A stretch of DNA of 64,000 bases. Source: Mogibacterium neglectum. GTDB taxonomy: Bacteria; Bacillota; Clostridia; Peptostreptococcales; Anaerovoracaceae. Below, piece after piece: positions 38,131 through 46,227 of the stretch. Made by a program: the position numbers and the translations under genes. The stretch's first letter is position 1. Every line of letters begins with the position of its first letter. The stretch is from NCBI RefSeq assembly GCF_030644205.1, contig NZ_CP128647.1, forward strand, positions 1,550,001 to 1,614,000, read 5' to 3'. The notes below the pieces were generated by a model. That model did not search any database. It saw nothing but the letters and a program-made list of their open reading frames with translations, and was not told the origin of the DNA.

Positions 38131-39456
38131 TTATGCTTCAAGGACCTTCTTCACCTTCCTGTACGAGAAGTTAGTGGTGCTGCCAATTTCATCATATATA
38201 AATGATTCTAAAGTCGTAATCGTACACCCAATGTCCCGAAGTGTTTTCATCGCCTCTTCGAGGTCGTCCTTCTGCTTAGAAGCACAGCAGTCTTTTATGA
38301 TCTGAACATCATATCCCTTATCCACAAGACTTCTAGCACTCTGCAGTATCCCGATGTGAGCCTCTAATCCAGCGAGAACGATGCGTTTACCTTTATGAGA
38401 CTGAAGCAAGCTCTCCATATCTGGAGAAGCCGTGCAGTCAAAATCCACCTTGTCTAGCTTCTCAAAGCTGTGAAATTCACTCTTAAGTTCACCTAAGATC
38501 GGTTCTGCATCGTGCCCGAACTGCTCCGTAAGCAGTGTCGGAAGTTCGAGTATGCTCAGGCATTTTGCTAATTTTAATATGTTACCCATGAACTTCTCAC
38601 CCTTGCGGACCTTGGATATCATGTGCCCCTGAACATCAATAATTATGCACATCGTGTTATCAGAGCTAAGACCACGGAGTTTTGCGAGCAAGCCGTTATC
38701 CACGCGGTTCACCTTATATGGAGTGATAGTCGCATATCCCTTTGCAAGGCAGTAAAGGTCATTGTTTGACGGCTGAACGCTGCCATCCGTCACCTCACCA
38801 TTATACTTATATTCTCCTTCTGAAAAAGGTTTATTCTCGTTTTCTACGTGCTCGCCATCTGGATTTTCTTCAATGACTCTCTCAAATTTATTGTTAAATC
38901 CACAGATACCAGCCTCGGCATATCTCACACCTTTAATCTGCCACTTAGGCTGGTCAGGTGCATTTACATTGAGTATGCTTCCCGGCTGCAGCTTCTTCGC
39001 CACCTCGAGCAGTTCTGGTATCATCTCGCATATGAATTCAAAGTGCGTCGCTTTTCTATTTGTCACGGATAGCGCTATAGCTCTATAACCATTCACAGCA
39101 CCTTCGCTTGCTATCGCGAATGTTCCAGAGTAGTTAATATCTGCACCTGCATTTCCACCATGATTTATTCCTCCGATGACAAAGTCCGGTGGAGTCCCAG
39201 CATCCCTCATCATATCTATACCGAACTTAGCACAGTCTGCAGGTGTTCCAGATAAAGCAATTGCCTTCATAGCTCCATCCATCTCTACCTGCTTAGCAGT
39301 CACTTTGCCACCAAACGTAATCGCTTGCCCACTAGCACTCCGCTGCTTGTCAGGGGCCACAACATATACCTCTGCCATGTGTGAAAGAAAACGTACCAAT
39401 GTGCGGATTCCGTGTGCCTCTATTCCATCATCGTTGCTAACTAATATTCTAAGCAT
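38131..39456 (-). CDS. SurE-like phosphatase fused to a degenerate isochorismatase-like domain
   Basis: 441 residues. Residues 1 to about 265 are a SurE-type 5'/3'-nucleotidase: metal-binding SNDDG (8-12), GTPADCAKFG, and GGINHGGNAGADINYSGT. Residues about 268-441 are an isochorismatase/YcaC-like domain (IIDVQGHM, LPTLLTEQF, GLEAHIGILQSA). In relatives the last motif reads GIEAHVCV with the catalytic Cys; here that position is Gly, so hydrolase activity of this half is doubtful. The start overlaps the MocR-type regulator's end by 8 bp, so the two are co-transcribed. Confidence 0.87.
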   Translation of the reverse strand: MLRILVSNDDGIEAHGIRTLVRFLSHMAEVYVVAPDKQRSASGQAITFGGKVTAKQVEMDGAMKAIALSGTPADCAKFGIDMMRDAGTPPDFVIGGINHGGNAGADINYSGTFAIASEGAVNGYRAIALSVTNRKATHFEFICEMIPELLEVAKKLQPGSILNVNAPDQPKWQIKGVRYAEAGICGFNNKFERVIEENPDGEHVENENKPFSEGEYKYNGEVTDGSVQPSNNDLYCLAKGYATITPYKVNRVDNGLLAKLRGLSSDNTMCIIIDVQGHMISKVRKGEKFMGNILKLAKCLSILELPTLLTEQFGHDAEPILGELKSEFHSFEKLDKVDFDCTASPDMESLLQSHKGKRIVLAGLEAHIGILQSARSLVDKGYDVQIIKDCCASKQKDDLEEAMKTLRDIGCTITTLESFIYDEIGSTTNFSYRKVKKVLEA

Positions 39457-40870
39457 TGATATTCCTCATCCCCTTCTTAATATTGCCGACAAACATCTTG
39501 ATGAGTAACCTCAGCAGTGGTTCAGACACTCTATAGAAATAGAAGTATACCACCTGTTCGTCCTTAGTGCAGAGATCCGTAACTGGGTTCATCATAAGCC
39601 CAACATCCTTGCCCACCTTGCATAGTTGTTCAACAGGCACAGGAGCCTTGATGCGCAGCATAACAGCCAGTCCAGACTTCGAGTCAAGTGCCTCTATCAG
39701 CCCTTCTCCATATTCCTTGAACATCTCCATAGTTGTATGGAGCTTTTCAGAATTTCTCTTTCTGCACTTCTTGATATGCCTGTAATAATAGCCATTATCC
39801 ATATATAGTGCGAGACAAATCTGCTCCGCCTTGGAGCACGTCTGCGAATACTTGCTCTTGATTCTGTCAAAAATCTCCATGAGTTCCTTCGGCAGCACCA
39901 TGTAACTTATCTTAATCGATGCAAAAAGTGTCGACGAAAACGAGCCGAGATACACGACTCTCCCCGACCTATCGAGGCCTTGCAGGGCTGGTATAGGCTT
40001 TCCAAAGTATCTGAGTTCACTATCGTAATCATCCTCGAGGATAAAGCTATCGTTGTCCTCTGCCCATTTGATCAGTTCATATCTGCGGCCAATCGGCATA
40101 ACAGCGCCTGACGGAAACTGATTTGACGGATTTACATAGACGAGGCTTCGCATATTGACTGGAAGACGTTCAATCACAATTCCATTGTCTTTCACTGGAA
40201 TGTTAGAGAGACTGACCCCTTCATCCTTAAATATCTCGCGAACGGGTCCATACCCCGGAGACTCCATCGCAGCATTGCTGATACCGATCTCCCTGAGGAT
40301 GCGTATGAGGTGCGTCGCGAGCTGCTGAGAACCAGCGCCTATTACGACCTGGTCTGGCGAGCATTTTACACCTCTTCCAGCATATAGATATTTCGCAATT
40401 TCATAGCGAAGCGCTGCTTCGCCCTGAACATCAGCTTCAGACTGCAGCGCGTAGGCATACTCATTGAAGACCTTGCTCATGCACTTCTTCCACTTCGAGA
40501 ACTCGAAGCTCTCTTCATCGTAGATTAGCGAGCGCTCCTTAACCGTCTTGGTGCTCTCTGGTGGGAGAAGTTCATCTAATGTCAGTTCTCCTTCAGCACT
40601 TCCATTTCCGACCGCACCAGATATATCATCGCTTACATAGTATCCCGACTTAGGTCTGCTCTCTATGTAACCCTCTACCAACAGTTGGTTATATGCAGTC
40701 TCAACAGTAGTGACGCTGATGCCGTTCTCCTTAGCGAGCTGACGTAACGAAGGCAGCTTCATGCCGAGCTCGAATTCGCCGGATAGGATTTTAGCCTTTA
40801 TGTAATCGAAAATCTGTATATATAGATTTTGATTATTATTGTCGGCAAAATCGAAAATAATGCTTCTCAT
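39449..40870 (-). CDS. MocR/PdxR-family regulator lacking the Schiff-base lysine
   Basis: 473 residues. A GntR winged helix covers about 12-80 (GMKLPSLRQLAKENGISVTT). A fold-type I aminotransferase domain follows. The PLP pocket keeps NPSNQFPSG and ILEDDYDSELRY, with the pyridine-nitrogen Asp. At the expected GTFSKTL site the sequence reads GSFSSTL, so Ser replaces the lysine that binds PLP; the codons (TCG TCG ACA) are clear. It is divergent from an ECF membrane protein and a pyridoxal-type kinase, which suggests vitamin B6 control. Confidence 0.88.
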   Translation of the reverse strand: MRSIIFDFADNNNQNLYIQIFDYIKAKILSGEFELGMKLPSLRQLAKENGISVTTVETAYNQLLVEGYIESRPKSGYYVSDDISGAVGNGSAEGELTLDELLPPESTKTVKERSLIYDEESFEFSKWKKCMSKVFNEYAYALQSEADVQGEAALRYEIAKYLYAGRGVKCSPDQVVIGAGSQQLATHLIRILREIGISNAAMESPGYGPVREIFKDEGVSLSNIPVKDNGIVIERLPVNMRSLVYVNPSNQFPSGAVMPIGRRYELIKWAEDNDSFILEDDYDSELRYFGKPIPALQGLDRSGRVVYLGSFSSTLFASIKISYMVLPKELMEIFDRIKSKYSQTCSKAEQICLALYMDNGYYYRHIKKCRKRNSEKLHTTMEMFKEYGEGLIEALDSKSGLAVMLRIKAPVPVEQLCKVGKDVGLMMNPVTDLCTKDEQVVYFYFYRVSEPLLRLLIKMFVGNIKKGMRNINA

Positions 40871-40942
40871 CGTCTATTTTCCCCTATCTGTATTCTAAAA
40901 TTTTACATAAATTGTATGTTTTTATAATTGCACTATATTGAT

Positions 40943-40977
40943 ATTATAATACTTGTCGAAGAACTGCACAACGACAA
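40943..40977. promoter_or_regulatory. Overlapping divergent promoters and candidate MocR operator
   Basis: Minus strand: TTGTGC (40966-40971), 17 bp, TATAAT (40943-40948). Plus strand: TATAAT at 40945-40950, overlapping the minus -10, with only a weak -35. The inverted repeat TTGTCG...CGACAA (40953-40977, 13-bp spacer) covers the minus -35 and the probable plus start. This fits MocR regulation of both directions. Confidence 0.5.
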
Positions 40978-41039
40978 TTCAATAATAAAAACAGCATTTC
41001 TATAAGTTTTTATAGATGGCTATATGGAGGGTAAAAAGT

Positions 41040-41642
41040 ATGATTGAAACTAATAACCAGACAGACAGCACTAGCCGTGCTGACAGAAGCGATAAGACTT
41101 TAATTCTAGTAACCACAGCGATGTTGACTGCAATGGTTATGATTGCGACTACATTCTTCAAGATCCCTAATGCTATGGGATACATCCACCTCGGTGATGG
41201 ATTCGTACTCCTCGCTGCAATAATTTTGCCAAAGAAGTACGCTTGCTTCGCTGGCGGCGTTGGTGCTGGACTGGCTGATATCTACGGCGGATATGCGGTA
41301 TGGGCACCTTGGACATTGGTGATTAAGATCATCATGGTACTGATAGTACAGCTATTCTTTGACTTGCTGAATAGACGTGCAGCAAACGGAGGTCACGTAG
41401 CTAAAATTGCAGGACTACCTTTTGCAGAGCTATTCGCATATGTGCTTGCAGTTCTCTGGACTGTATCTGGTTACTACGCAGCGCAGGGCTTTATATATAG
41501 AAATTGGGCTGCCCCACTCGCTGATGTTCCCGGCAATGTCCTGCAGGCAACTGTTGGTGCAGTTGTTGCTATCGTAGTTTCGGCGGCATTAGGCAAGACA
41601 GCACTAGGAAAAAACTTCTATTATAAGAGAACTTCTCTCTAG
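41040..41642 (+). CDS. ECF transporter S component, probably for a B6 vitamer
   Basis: 200-residue membrane protein with about six hydrophobic segments. The N-terminal Ala/Met-rich helix and GYIHLGDGFVLLAAIILPKKYA are typical of ECF substrate-binding subunits. The energizing ATPases and EcfT are not here, so it must share a module encoded elsewhere. The start at 41040 has GGAGGG well spaced. It is followed by a pyridoxal/pyridoxamine kinase and faces a MocR regulator, hence the B6 assignment, which is inference. Confidence 0.85.
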   Translation: MIETNNQTDSTSRADRSDKTLILVTTAMLTAMVMIATTFFKIPNAMGYIHLGDGFVLLAAIILPKKYACFAGGVGAGLADIYGGYAVWAPWTLVIKIIMVLIVQLFFDLLNRRAANGGHVAKIAGLPFAELFAYVLAVLWTVSGYYAAQGFIYRNWAAPLADVPGNVLQATVGAVVAIVVSAALGKTALGKNFYYKRTSL

Positions 41643-41686
41643 GCACTGAACTATTTCTAGGTCAATTACAGAAATCGAGGTTAATA

Positions 41687-42520
41687 ATGGAATATAAGAG
41701 AATATTATCTATACAAGATATATCGTGCGTTGGACAGTGCTCGCTGACCGTCGCACTCCCTATACTTTCAGCATGCGGACACGAGACAGCAATTTTACCA
41801 GCAGCCGTACTTTCGAATCACACTGGTGGATTTAAAGGGTTCACTTGCAGTGACTTAACTAGTGATATGCCTGATATCATCAAGCAATGGGGGATTGAAG
41901 AAATTACATTTGATGGAGCTTATACTGGATATCTCGGAAGCAGCGAACAGATTACATACGTCAAGGATATATTTGCAAGGCTTGTATCTCCGTCTGGTCT
42001 ACGGATAGTCGATCCTGCTATGGCTGATGAGGGCAAGCTCTATCCAGCATTTGACATGGACTTCGTAGAGGTTATGAAGTCGCTAGTTGCTGTAGCAGAC
42101 GTAACACTTCCTAATATCACAGAAGCTTCACTTCTAACAGGGAACGAGTACAAGGAAAGTTACGATGAAGAGTATGCTGAGAAGCTTGTAAAGGGTCTGC
42201 ACGGGCTAGGTGCTAAGACTGTAATCATGACCGGCGTCAGCTATGATGATAAAAACACTGGAATTCTCGTATCGGACGAAAACGGTATAAATTATATAAA
42301 GCATGAGAAGATGCCTATTTCTTGCCACGGAACAGGTGATGTGTTCGCATCTGCATTTGTAGGATCTTACCTCGCAGGTAAAGATAAGGCTGAAGCAGCT
42401 AGAATTGCTGGCGAATACGTCCTCAGCTGCATCAAGAATACGATAGATGACAAAGAGCACTGGTACGGTGTAAAGTTCGAACCATTACTTGGAGATTTAA
42501 TTTCAGCCATTCGCGGTTAA
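41687..42520 (+). CDS. pdxY: Pyridoxal/pyridoxamine kinase
   Basis: Phosphorylates pyridoxal, pyridoxamine or pyridoxine for B6 salvage. 277 residues of the ribokinase fold. The N-terminal SIQDISCVGQCSLTVALPIL and FDGAYTGYLGS fit PdxY. The catalytic anion hole and base are in HGTGDVFASAF near residue 210. 44 bp after the ECF S-component gene and probably in one transcript, ending at the 42560 terminator. Confidence 0.9.
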   Translation: MEYKRILSIQDISCVGQCSLTVALPILSACGHETAILPAAVLSNHTGGFKGFTCSDLTSDMPDIIKQWGIEEITFDGAYTGYLGSSEQITYVKDIFARLVSPSGLRIVDPAMADEGKLYPAFDMDFVEVMKSLVAVADVTLPNITEASLLTGNEYKESYDEEYAEKLVKGLHGLGAKTVIMTGVSYDDKNTGILVSDENGINYIKHEKMPISCHGTGDVFASAFVGSYLAGKDKAEAARIAGEYVLSCIKNTIDDKEHWYGVKFEPLLGDLISAIRG

Positions 42521-42559
42521 TCCGCTAGGGCATGTAGCCATATGTTTTAACGACATGTA

Positions 42560-42591
42560 GTCGGGAGCGCAAGTTCCCGGCTTATTGTTTT
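42560..42591 (+). terminator. Intrinsic terminator after the pyridoxal kinase
   Basis: GTCGGGA (42560-42566) pairs with TCCCGGC (42575-42581), then TTATTGTTTT. Confidence 0.75.
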
Positions 42592-42647
42592 GCCCGCATT
42601 TTTTGATACCTTTAGTTCGCACGTTGTTATCTAGATATTTCACAAGA

Positions 42648-42680
42648 AAAATACCACCCCAGCACTTTGGAATGGTATTT
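42648..42680 (-). terminator. Terminator of the SemiSWEET-like gene
   Basis: Minus-strand AAATACCA...TGGTATTT (8 bp, extended by C-G pairs inside) followed by TTTC. Lies just past the stop of the 42702 gene. Confidence 0.6.
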
Positions 42681-42701
42681 ACACGCTCATTATGGTTTTT
42701 A

Positions 42702-42971
42702 TTAAAATGATGTTATTACTGCTCCGAGTCCGAAGAAGATTCCCGGAACGTTAGCAAATACAATCGGATAATCTCTATCCTTCTTGCAAAGTCCGTATGT
42801 CACCCACAGCGTGCAATTTATTGCTGCAGCTAGTGGCTGAATGAAGCTACCCTTGTTCCCATTTAGATTGCTAATTATCTGAGCTATGTATGCTACGTAC
42901 ATTAGAATGGACATGCATGTTCCCGCCCAGCCTAACTTTTTTGCTGTCTTTTCACTCATTTCTTTACCCAT
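42702..42971 (-). CDS. SemiSWEET/PQ-loop family small membrane protein
   Basis: 89 residues with three hydrophobic helices (about 12-31, 44-59, 69-88). The pattern GWAGTCMSILMYVAYIAQI and INCTLWVTYGLCKKDR, plus VFANVPGIFFGL, fits SemiSWEET sugar transporters, which work as dimers. The usual PQ is not obvious. Substrate unknown; apparently a single-gene unit. Confidence 0.75.
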   Translation of the reverse strand: MGKEMSEKTAKKLGWAGTCMSILMYVAYIAQIISNLNGNKGSFIQPLAAAINCTLWVTYGLCKKDRDYPIVFANVPGIFFGLGAVITSF

Positions 42972-43093
42972 TTACTTTCTGCATAAATATTTTCGTCTTG
43001 CGAACTTGCGTATTATATACAAATGACATAGCCCATTCAATACTATAATTTAATTAATACAATATAAAAGTGCACTTAATATCGCACAAGTCT

Positions 43094-43951
43094 CTAGCGC
43101 TTTTGTCTAAGTATCTCTATAAGGTTCAAGTCAGAATCAAAGACAGGCTTCCTGCTCACACGAAGCTCCCCAATTCCTACATTTTTATTCTTACCATGAA
43201 AATCACTGCCCCCACTCACTAGCAGTCCTCGTCTTCCTGCAATTTCTAAAAGCATCGCTATTTCGCAATCGTTGTATCTAGAATAAAAACACTCTAGGCC
43301 TTCAATTCCTATACCTTGCAGAGCATCGAGTTTCACCTCAAGTTCTTTCCTATCCATATGAACTTCATTCTCTCCGCCGAGAGGATGAGCCCAGATTGCA
43401 ACTCCACCAGATGACTTGATTGCCCCAATTGCCAGTTCGGCAGGAATCCTATTGTCCACTCCGAACTCAAGATATCTGCTTATAATTTCCGTTCTGGTGC
43501 CAGCAATCCCTCTCCTCATGAGAATGTTAGCTATGTGTGGCTTTCCTGCTGACGGAATAGCTTCTAGCTCTGCAATCTCTTCTGCAGTCAGCTCTATACC
43601 ATCCACTTCCCTTAGGTGTTCAATTCTAATCGCGAGCTTATCTTCTCTCTTTTCCTCTGCCGAAGCAAGTACCTCCATAAAATCAGGGTGACTATCATCG
43701 TACGAGTATCCGAGGATATGACACTTGATATCACCAGCTTTGCAGGAGAATTCAATGCCTTTGAAGAATTCCATTCCCTCCGGGATTCCATCCTCTACTT
43801 CGCGTATTCCAGCAGTTGTATCGTGATCGGTTAGGGAGAACACCTTGACGCCAGACTCCTTCACCATCTGCACAACCTCTGCAGGGCTAAACGAACCATC
43901 TGATGCTGTGGTATGGAGGTGCATATCGACCAGTAACTTACTCGTATTCAA
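43094..43951 (-). CDS. PHP-domain phosphoesterase (RNase AM/nucleoside bisphosphate phosphatase type)
   Basis: 285 residues. The PHP metal motifs are visible: DMHLHTTASDGSFSP at the N-terminus, LTDHDTTAG, IWAHPLGG and SGGSDFHG near the end. Members cleave 3',5'-nucleoside bisphosphates or trim short RNA 5' ends. A TTG at 43951 is chosen as start because GGAGG lies eight bases upstream; an ATG 19 codons earlier has no ribosome site. No close operon partner. Confidence 0.85.
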   Translation of the reverse strand: MNTSKLLVDMHLHTTASDGSFSPAEVVQMVKESGVKVFSLTDHDTTAGIREVEDGIPEGMEFFKGIEFSCKAGDIKCHILGYSYDDSHPDFMEVLASAEEKREDKLAIRIEHLREVDGIELTAEEIAELEAIPSAGKPHIANILMRRGIAGTRTEIISRYLEFGVDNRIPAELAIGAIKSSGGVAIWAHPLGGENEVHMDRKELEVKLDALQGIGIEGLECFYSRYNDCEIAMLLEIAGRRGLLVSGGSDFHGKNKNVGIGELRVSRKPVFDSDLNLIEILRQKR

Positions 43952-44051
43952 ACCGTGCACCTCCCGATTATTTAATGTTTGATTTCTATATATTGCATAC
44001 CAATCCACTACATTTGAGATTGAGATTATCTATTAACTGTGCTTTAATCCA

Positions 44052-45092
44052 CTATTCAGCCGTGAATTTCATACCCTTAGTCTTGGCAACTTCCTTGCCC
44101 TGTGCGCTAAAGACAGCCTCAACACCTTTCTGCTTCTTGATAAATGCCTTTCCGCCGTCTACACCCTTCATCAGGCAGATTGTACTCATAGCATCGATAT
44201 CCATCGAGCGTCCCTTCTTAGCCACCAAGCTGACAGCCTCAAGTTGAGTCTCGACTGGATATCCAGTCTTGCTGCTTAGCACATGATGATAAATTTTACC
44301 ATCCTTTTGAAACTGTCTCTCATATATTCCAGAAGTTACAACTGTCTGATTATCCGCTGTCGTCGTTCCGATAATTTCAGTCCTATCCGTGTATGGTTTC
44401 TCTATTCCGATGATAAATGGACTGCCATCCGGTTTACCACCTATCGTTGAAATATTCCCTCCGAGATTAATTACAGCCGATGTTACACCTTCCTTCTCGA
44501 GAAGAGTCGTAAGTTCATCTGCAACATATCCCTTTGCAATTCCGCCTAGGTCGAGTTTAGCCTCAGGATCGATGATTCTTATCTTGTTTCCGTCGAACTG
44601 AATATTCTTATAGTTTACATGCTTGAGCGCCTCTGTAATCTTAGACTGATCTGGAACTGCTGGATTCTCAGCCTGAAAGTCCCATAGCCCTGAAACTGAT
44701 CCAATAGTTATGTCGAAATCGCCATCGGATAGCTCACCATACTTCACACCAGCCTTCACAACCTTGAGCGTATCTTTTCCTACAGTTACCCACTTGCCAC
44801 CAGCATTGTTGATTTGACTGACTTCACTCGACTCGATTGTATTGCTTAAAGTATTCTCGAGTTCGCGACACCTTTTATAAGCCTTGTCGATTGCAGCCTC
44901 TGCTTTCTCCTTATCTAGGTCTCCATCCATGTCATATATCGAAATCTTGCACGCTGTGTCGAGATAGAAGCCTTCCTTAGATACTGGCTCAACATCCTTG
45001 GTGTTCTTGCAGGCTGTCTGTGTTATAATAACCGTTGCAATTATTATGAATATTAACGAAAGTTTTATGGTTTGTTTGCTAATTTTAATCAA
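44052..45092 (-). CDS. apbE: ApbE-type FAD:protein FMN transferase, lipoprotein
   Basis: Attaches FMN covalently to Ser/Thr of exported redox proteins. 346 residues with a lipoprotein signal peptide ending in lipobox ITQTAC (Cys28). LDLGGIAKGYVADEL and the C-terminal metal site MDIDAMST are characteristic. It diverges from the NusG-II/Gx-transporter pair with only 42 bp between starts. No obvious flavinylation target is encoded beside it. Confidence 0.93.
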   Translation of the reverse strand: MIKISKQTIKLSLIFIIIATVIITQTACKNTKDVEPVSKEGFYLDTACKISIYDMDGDLDKEKAEAAIDKAYKRCRELENTLSNTIESSEVSQINNAGGKWVTVGKDTLKVVKAGVKYGELSDGDFDITIGSVSGLWDFQAENPAVPDQSKITEALKHVNYKNIQFDGNKIRIIDPEAKLDLGGIAKGYVADELTTLLEKEGVTSAVINLGGNISTIGGKPDGSPFIIGIEKPYTDRTEIIGTTTADNQTVVTSGIYERQFQKDGKIYHHVLSSKTGYPVETQLEAVSLVAKKGRSMDIDAMSTICLMKGVDGGKAFIKKQKGVEAVFSAQGKEVAKTKGMKFTAE

Positions 45093-45134
45093 TTTATTAC
45101 CTCACAGTTAAGGGGTTACAGGGGATAACGAACA

Positions 45135-45512
45135 ATGTTAAAAGGATTTATAAGAAAAGCTGATATCGTCCTCTTCATAATCCTCGTTTCACTTGGTATA
45201 GCCTCCTCTGTGTGGCTCAGCATGACGAGTCATTCAGGAGACAAAGTCACCGTGACAGTAGATGGCAAGAAGTACGGAGTGTACAGCTTGTCAGAGGATA
45301 AAACTATCGCTGTAAAGCAAGGAAATAAGCTCAACGTAATCAGAATTAAGCACGGCTACGTAACTATGTCCGAAGCATCATGCCAAAATCAAGTGTGCGT
45401 AAAGCACAAAGCTATAAGCAAGACCGGGGAAAGCATAATATGCCTCCCTAATAAAGTTGTCGTTTCGATAGGCGGAAAGGAGGCGAATAAGTATGACTCA
45501 GTATCGAGTTAA
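45135..45512 (+). CDS. NusG domain II-containing membrane-anchored protein
   Basis: 125 residues: one N-terminal membrane helix (about 10-31), then an extracytoplasmic NusG-II domain. The conserved cysteine pattern is EASCQNQVCVKHKAISKTGES followed by IICLPNKVVVSI. Such proteins are often linked with ApbE, Rnf and Gx-family genes; the role is not known. Its 3' end overlaps the next gene by 20 bp. Confidence 0.88.
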   Translation: MLKGFIRKADIVLFIILVSLGIASSVWLSMTSHSGDKVTVTVDGKKYGVYSLSEDKTIAVKQGNKLNVIRIKHGYVTMSEASCQNQVCVKHKAISKTGESIICLPNKVVVSIGGKEANKYDSVSS

Positions 45513-46038
45513 ACACTCAACCGAGCCTTCGCGCAGGACTCCTCGTAACCGCAGCAATAATGTCGCAACCGTTGCGCTACTAGCTTCACTGGCTCTAATT
45601 TTATCGTATGTCGAAGCTATTATACCATATACCCCAGGCATTCCGGGGATCAAATTAGGGATAGCTAACTTAGTGGCTGTTGTTGCGCTGTATAAGTTAT
45701 CCGCAAAATACGCAGTCATGTTAAATGTCATTAGAATAGTAGTCGCAGGCCTGCTTTTTAACGGTGCGTTCGGTATGCTCTACTCCCTAGCAGGTGCAAC
45801 AATTAGTTTGATCGGCATGATTTTACTCAAGAAGACCAATCTCTTCAGCATTACCGGTGTCAGTATGGCAGGCGGTTTCCTGCACAATATGGGACAGCTT
45901 GCAATTGCAGCATTGCTCATTAATGACATCAGGATTTTCTACTACCTACCAGTGCTGATGATTTCTGGAACGATTGCAGGAGTTGCCATCGGTATAGCTG
46001 CAGAATTAGTGATTAAAAGAGCAAAATTTATACGATAG
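45493..46038 (+). CDS. Gx-family membrane transporter (formerly heptaprenyl diphosphate synthase component I)
   Basis: 181 residues, about five or six hydrophobic segments. The family pattern IPYTPGIPGIKLGIANLVAV and FGMLYSLAGA, with GGFLHNMGQL near 134, is clear. The annotation as prenyl synthase subunit is old; the ECF-S-like topology suggests transport. A strong GGAAAGGAGG site lies inside the end of the NusG-II gene. Same transcript as that gene, ending at the 46111 terminator. Confidence 0.85.
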   Translation: MTQYRVKHSTEPSRRTPRNRSNNVATVALLASLALILSYVEAIIPYTPGIPGIKLGIANLVAVVALYKLSAKYAVMLNVIRIVVAGLLFNGAFGMLYSLAGATISLIGMILLKKTNLFSITGVSMAGGFLHNMGQLAIAALLINDIRIFYYLPVLMISGTIAGVAIGIAAELVIKRAKFIR

Positions 46039-46110
46039 ATTATTATTTTAGTAATAAATATATTAAACTAATATAGTGGTTTATCGCTATAAAATTTTAT
46101 AATCAAAAAT

Positions 46111-46150
46111 GGCTGTGAGAAGTTTAATCTTGTCTCGCAGTCGTTTTTTC
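46111..46150 (+). terminator. Intrinsic terminator after the Gx-family gene
   Basis: GGCTGTGAGA (46111-46120) pairs with TCTCGCAGTC (46133-46142) over 10 bp with G-U pairs, followed by GTTTTTTC. Confidence 0.8.
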
Positions 46151-46227
46151 ATGTGTTTATTCTTTCACACCTTGCCTATTCGTATTATTGCAAGAAAAAT
46201 GCCCCTAATAATACACATCTGTATAAA

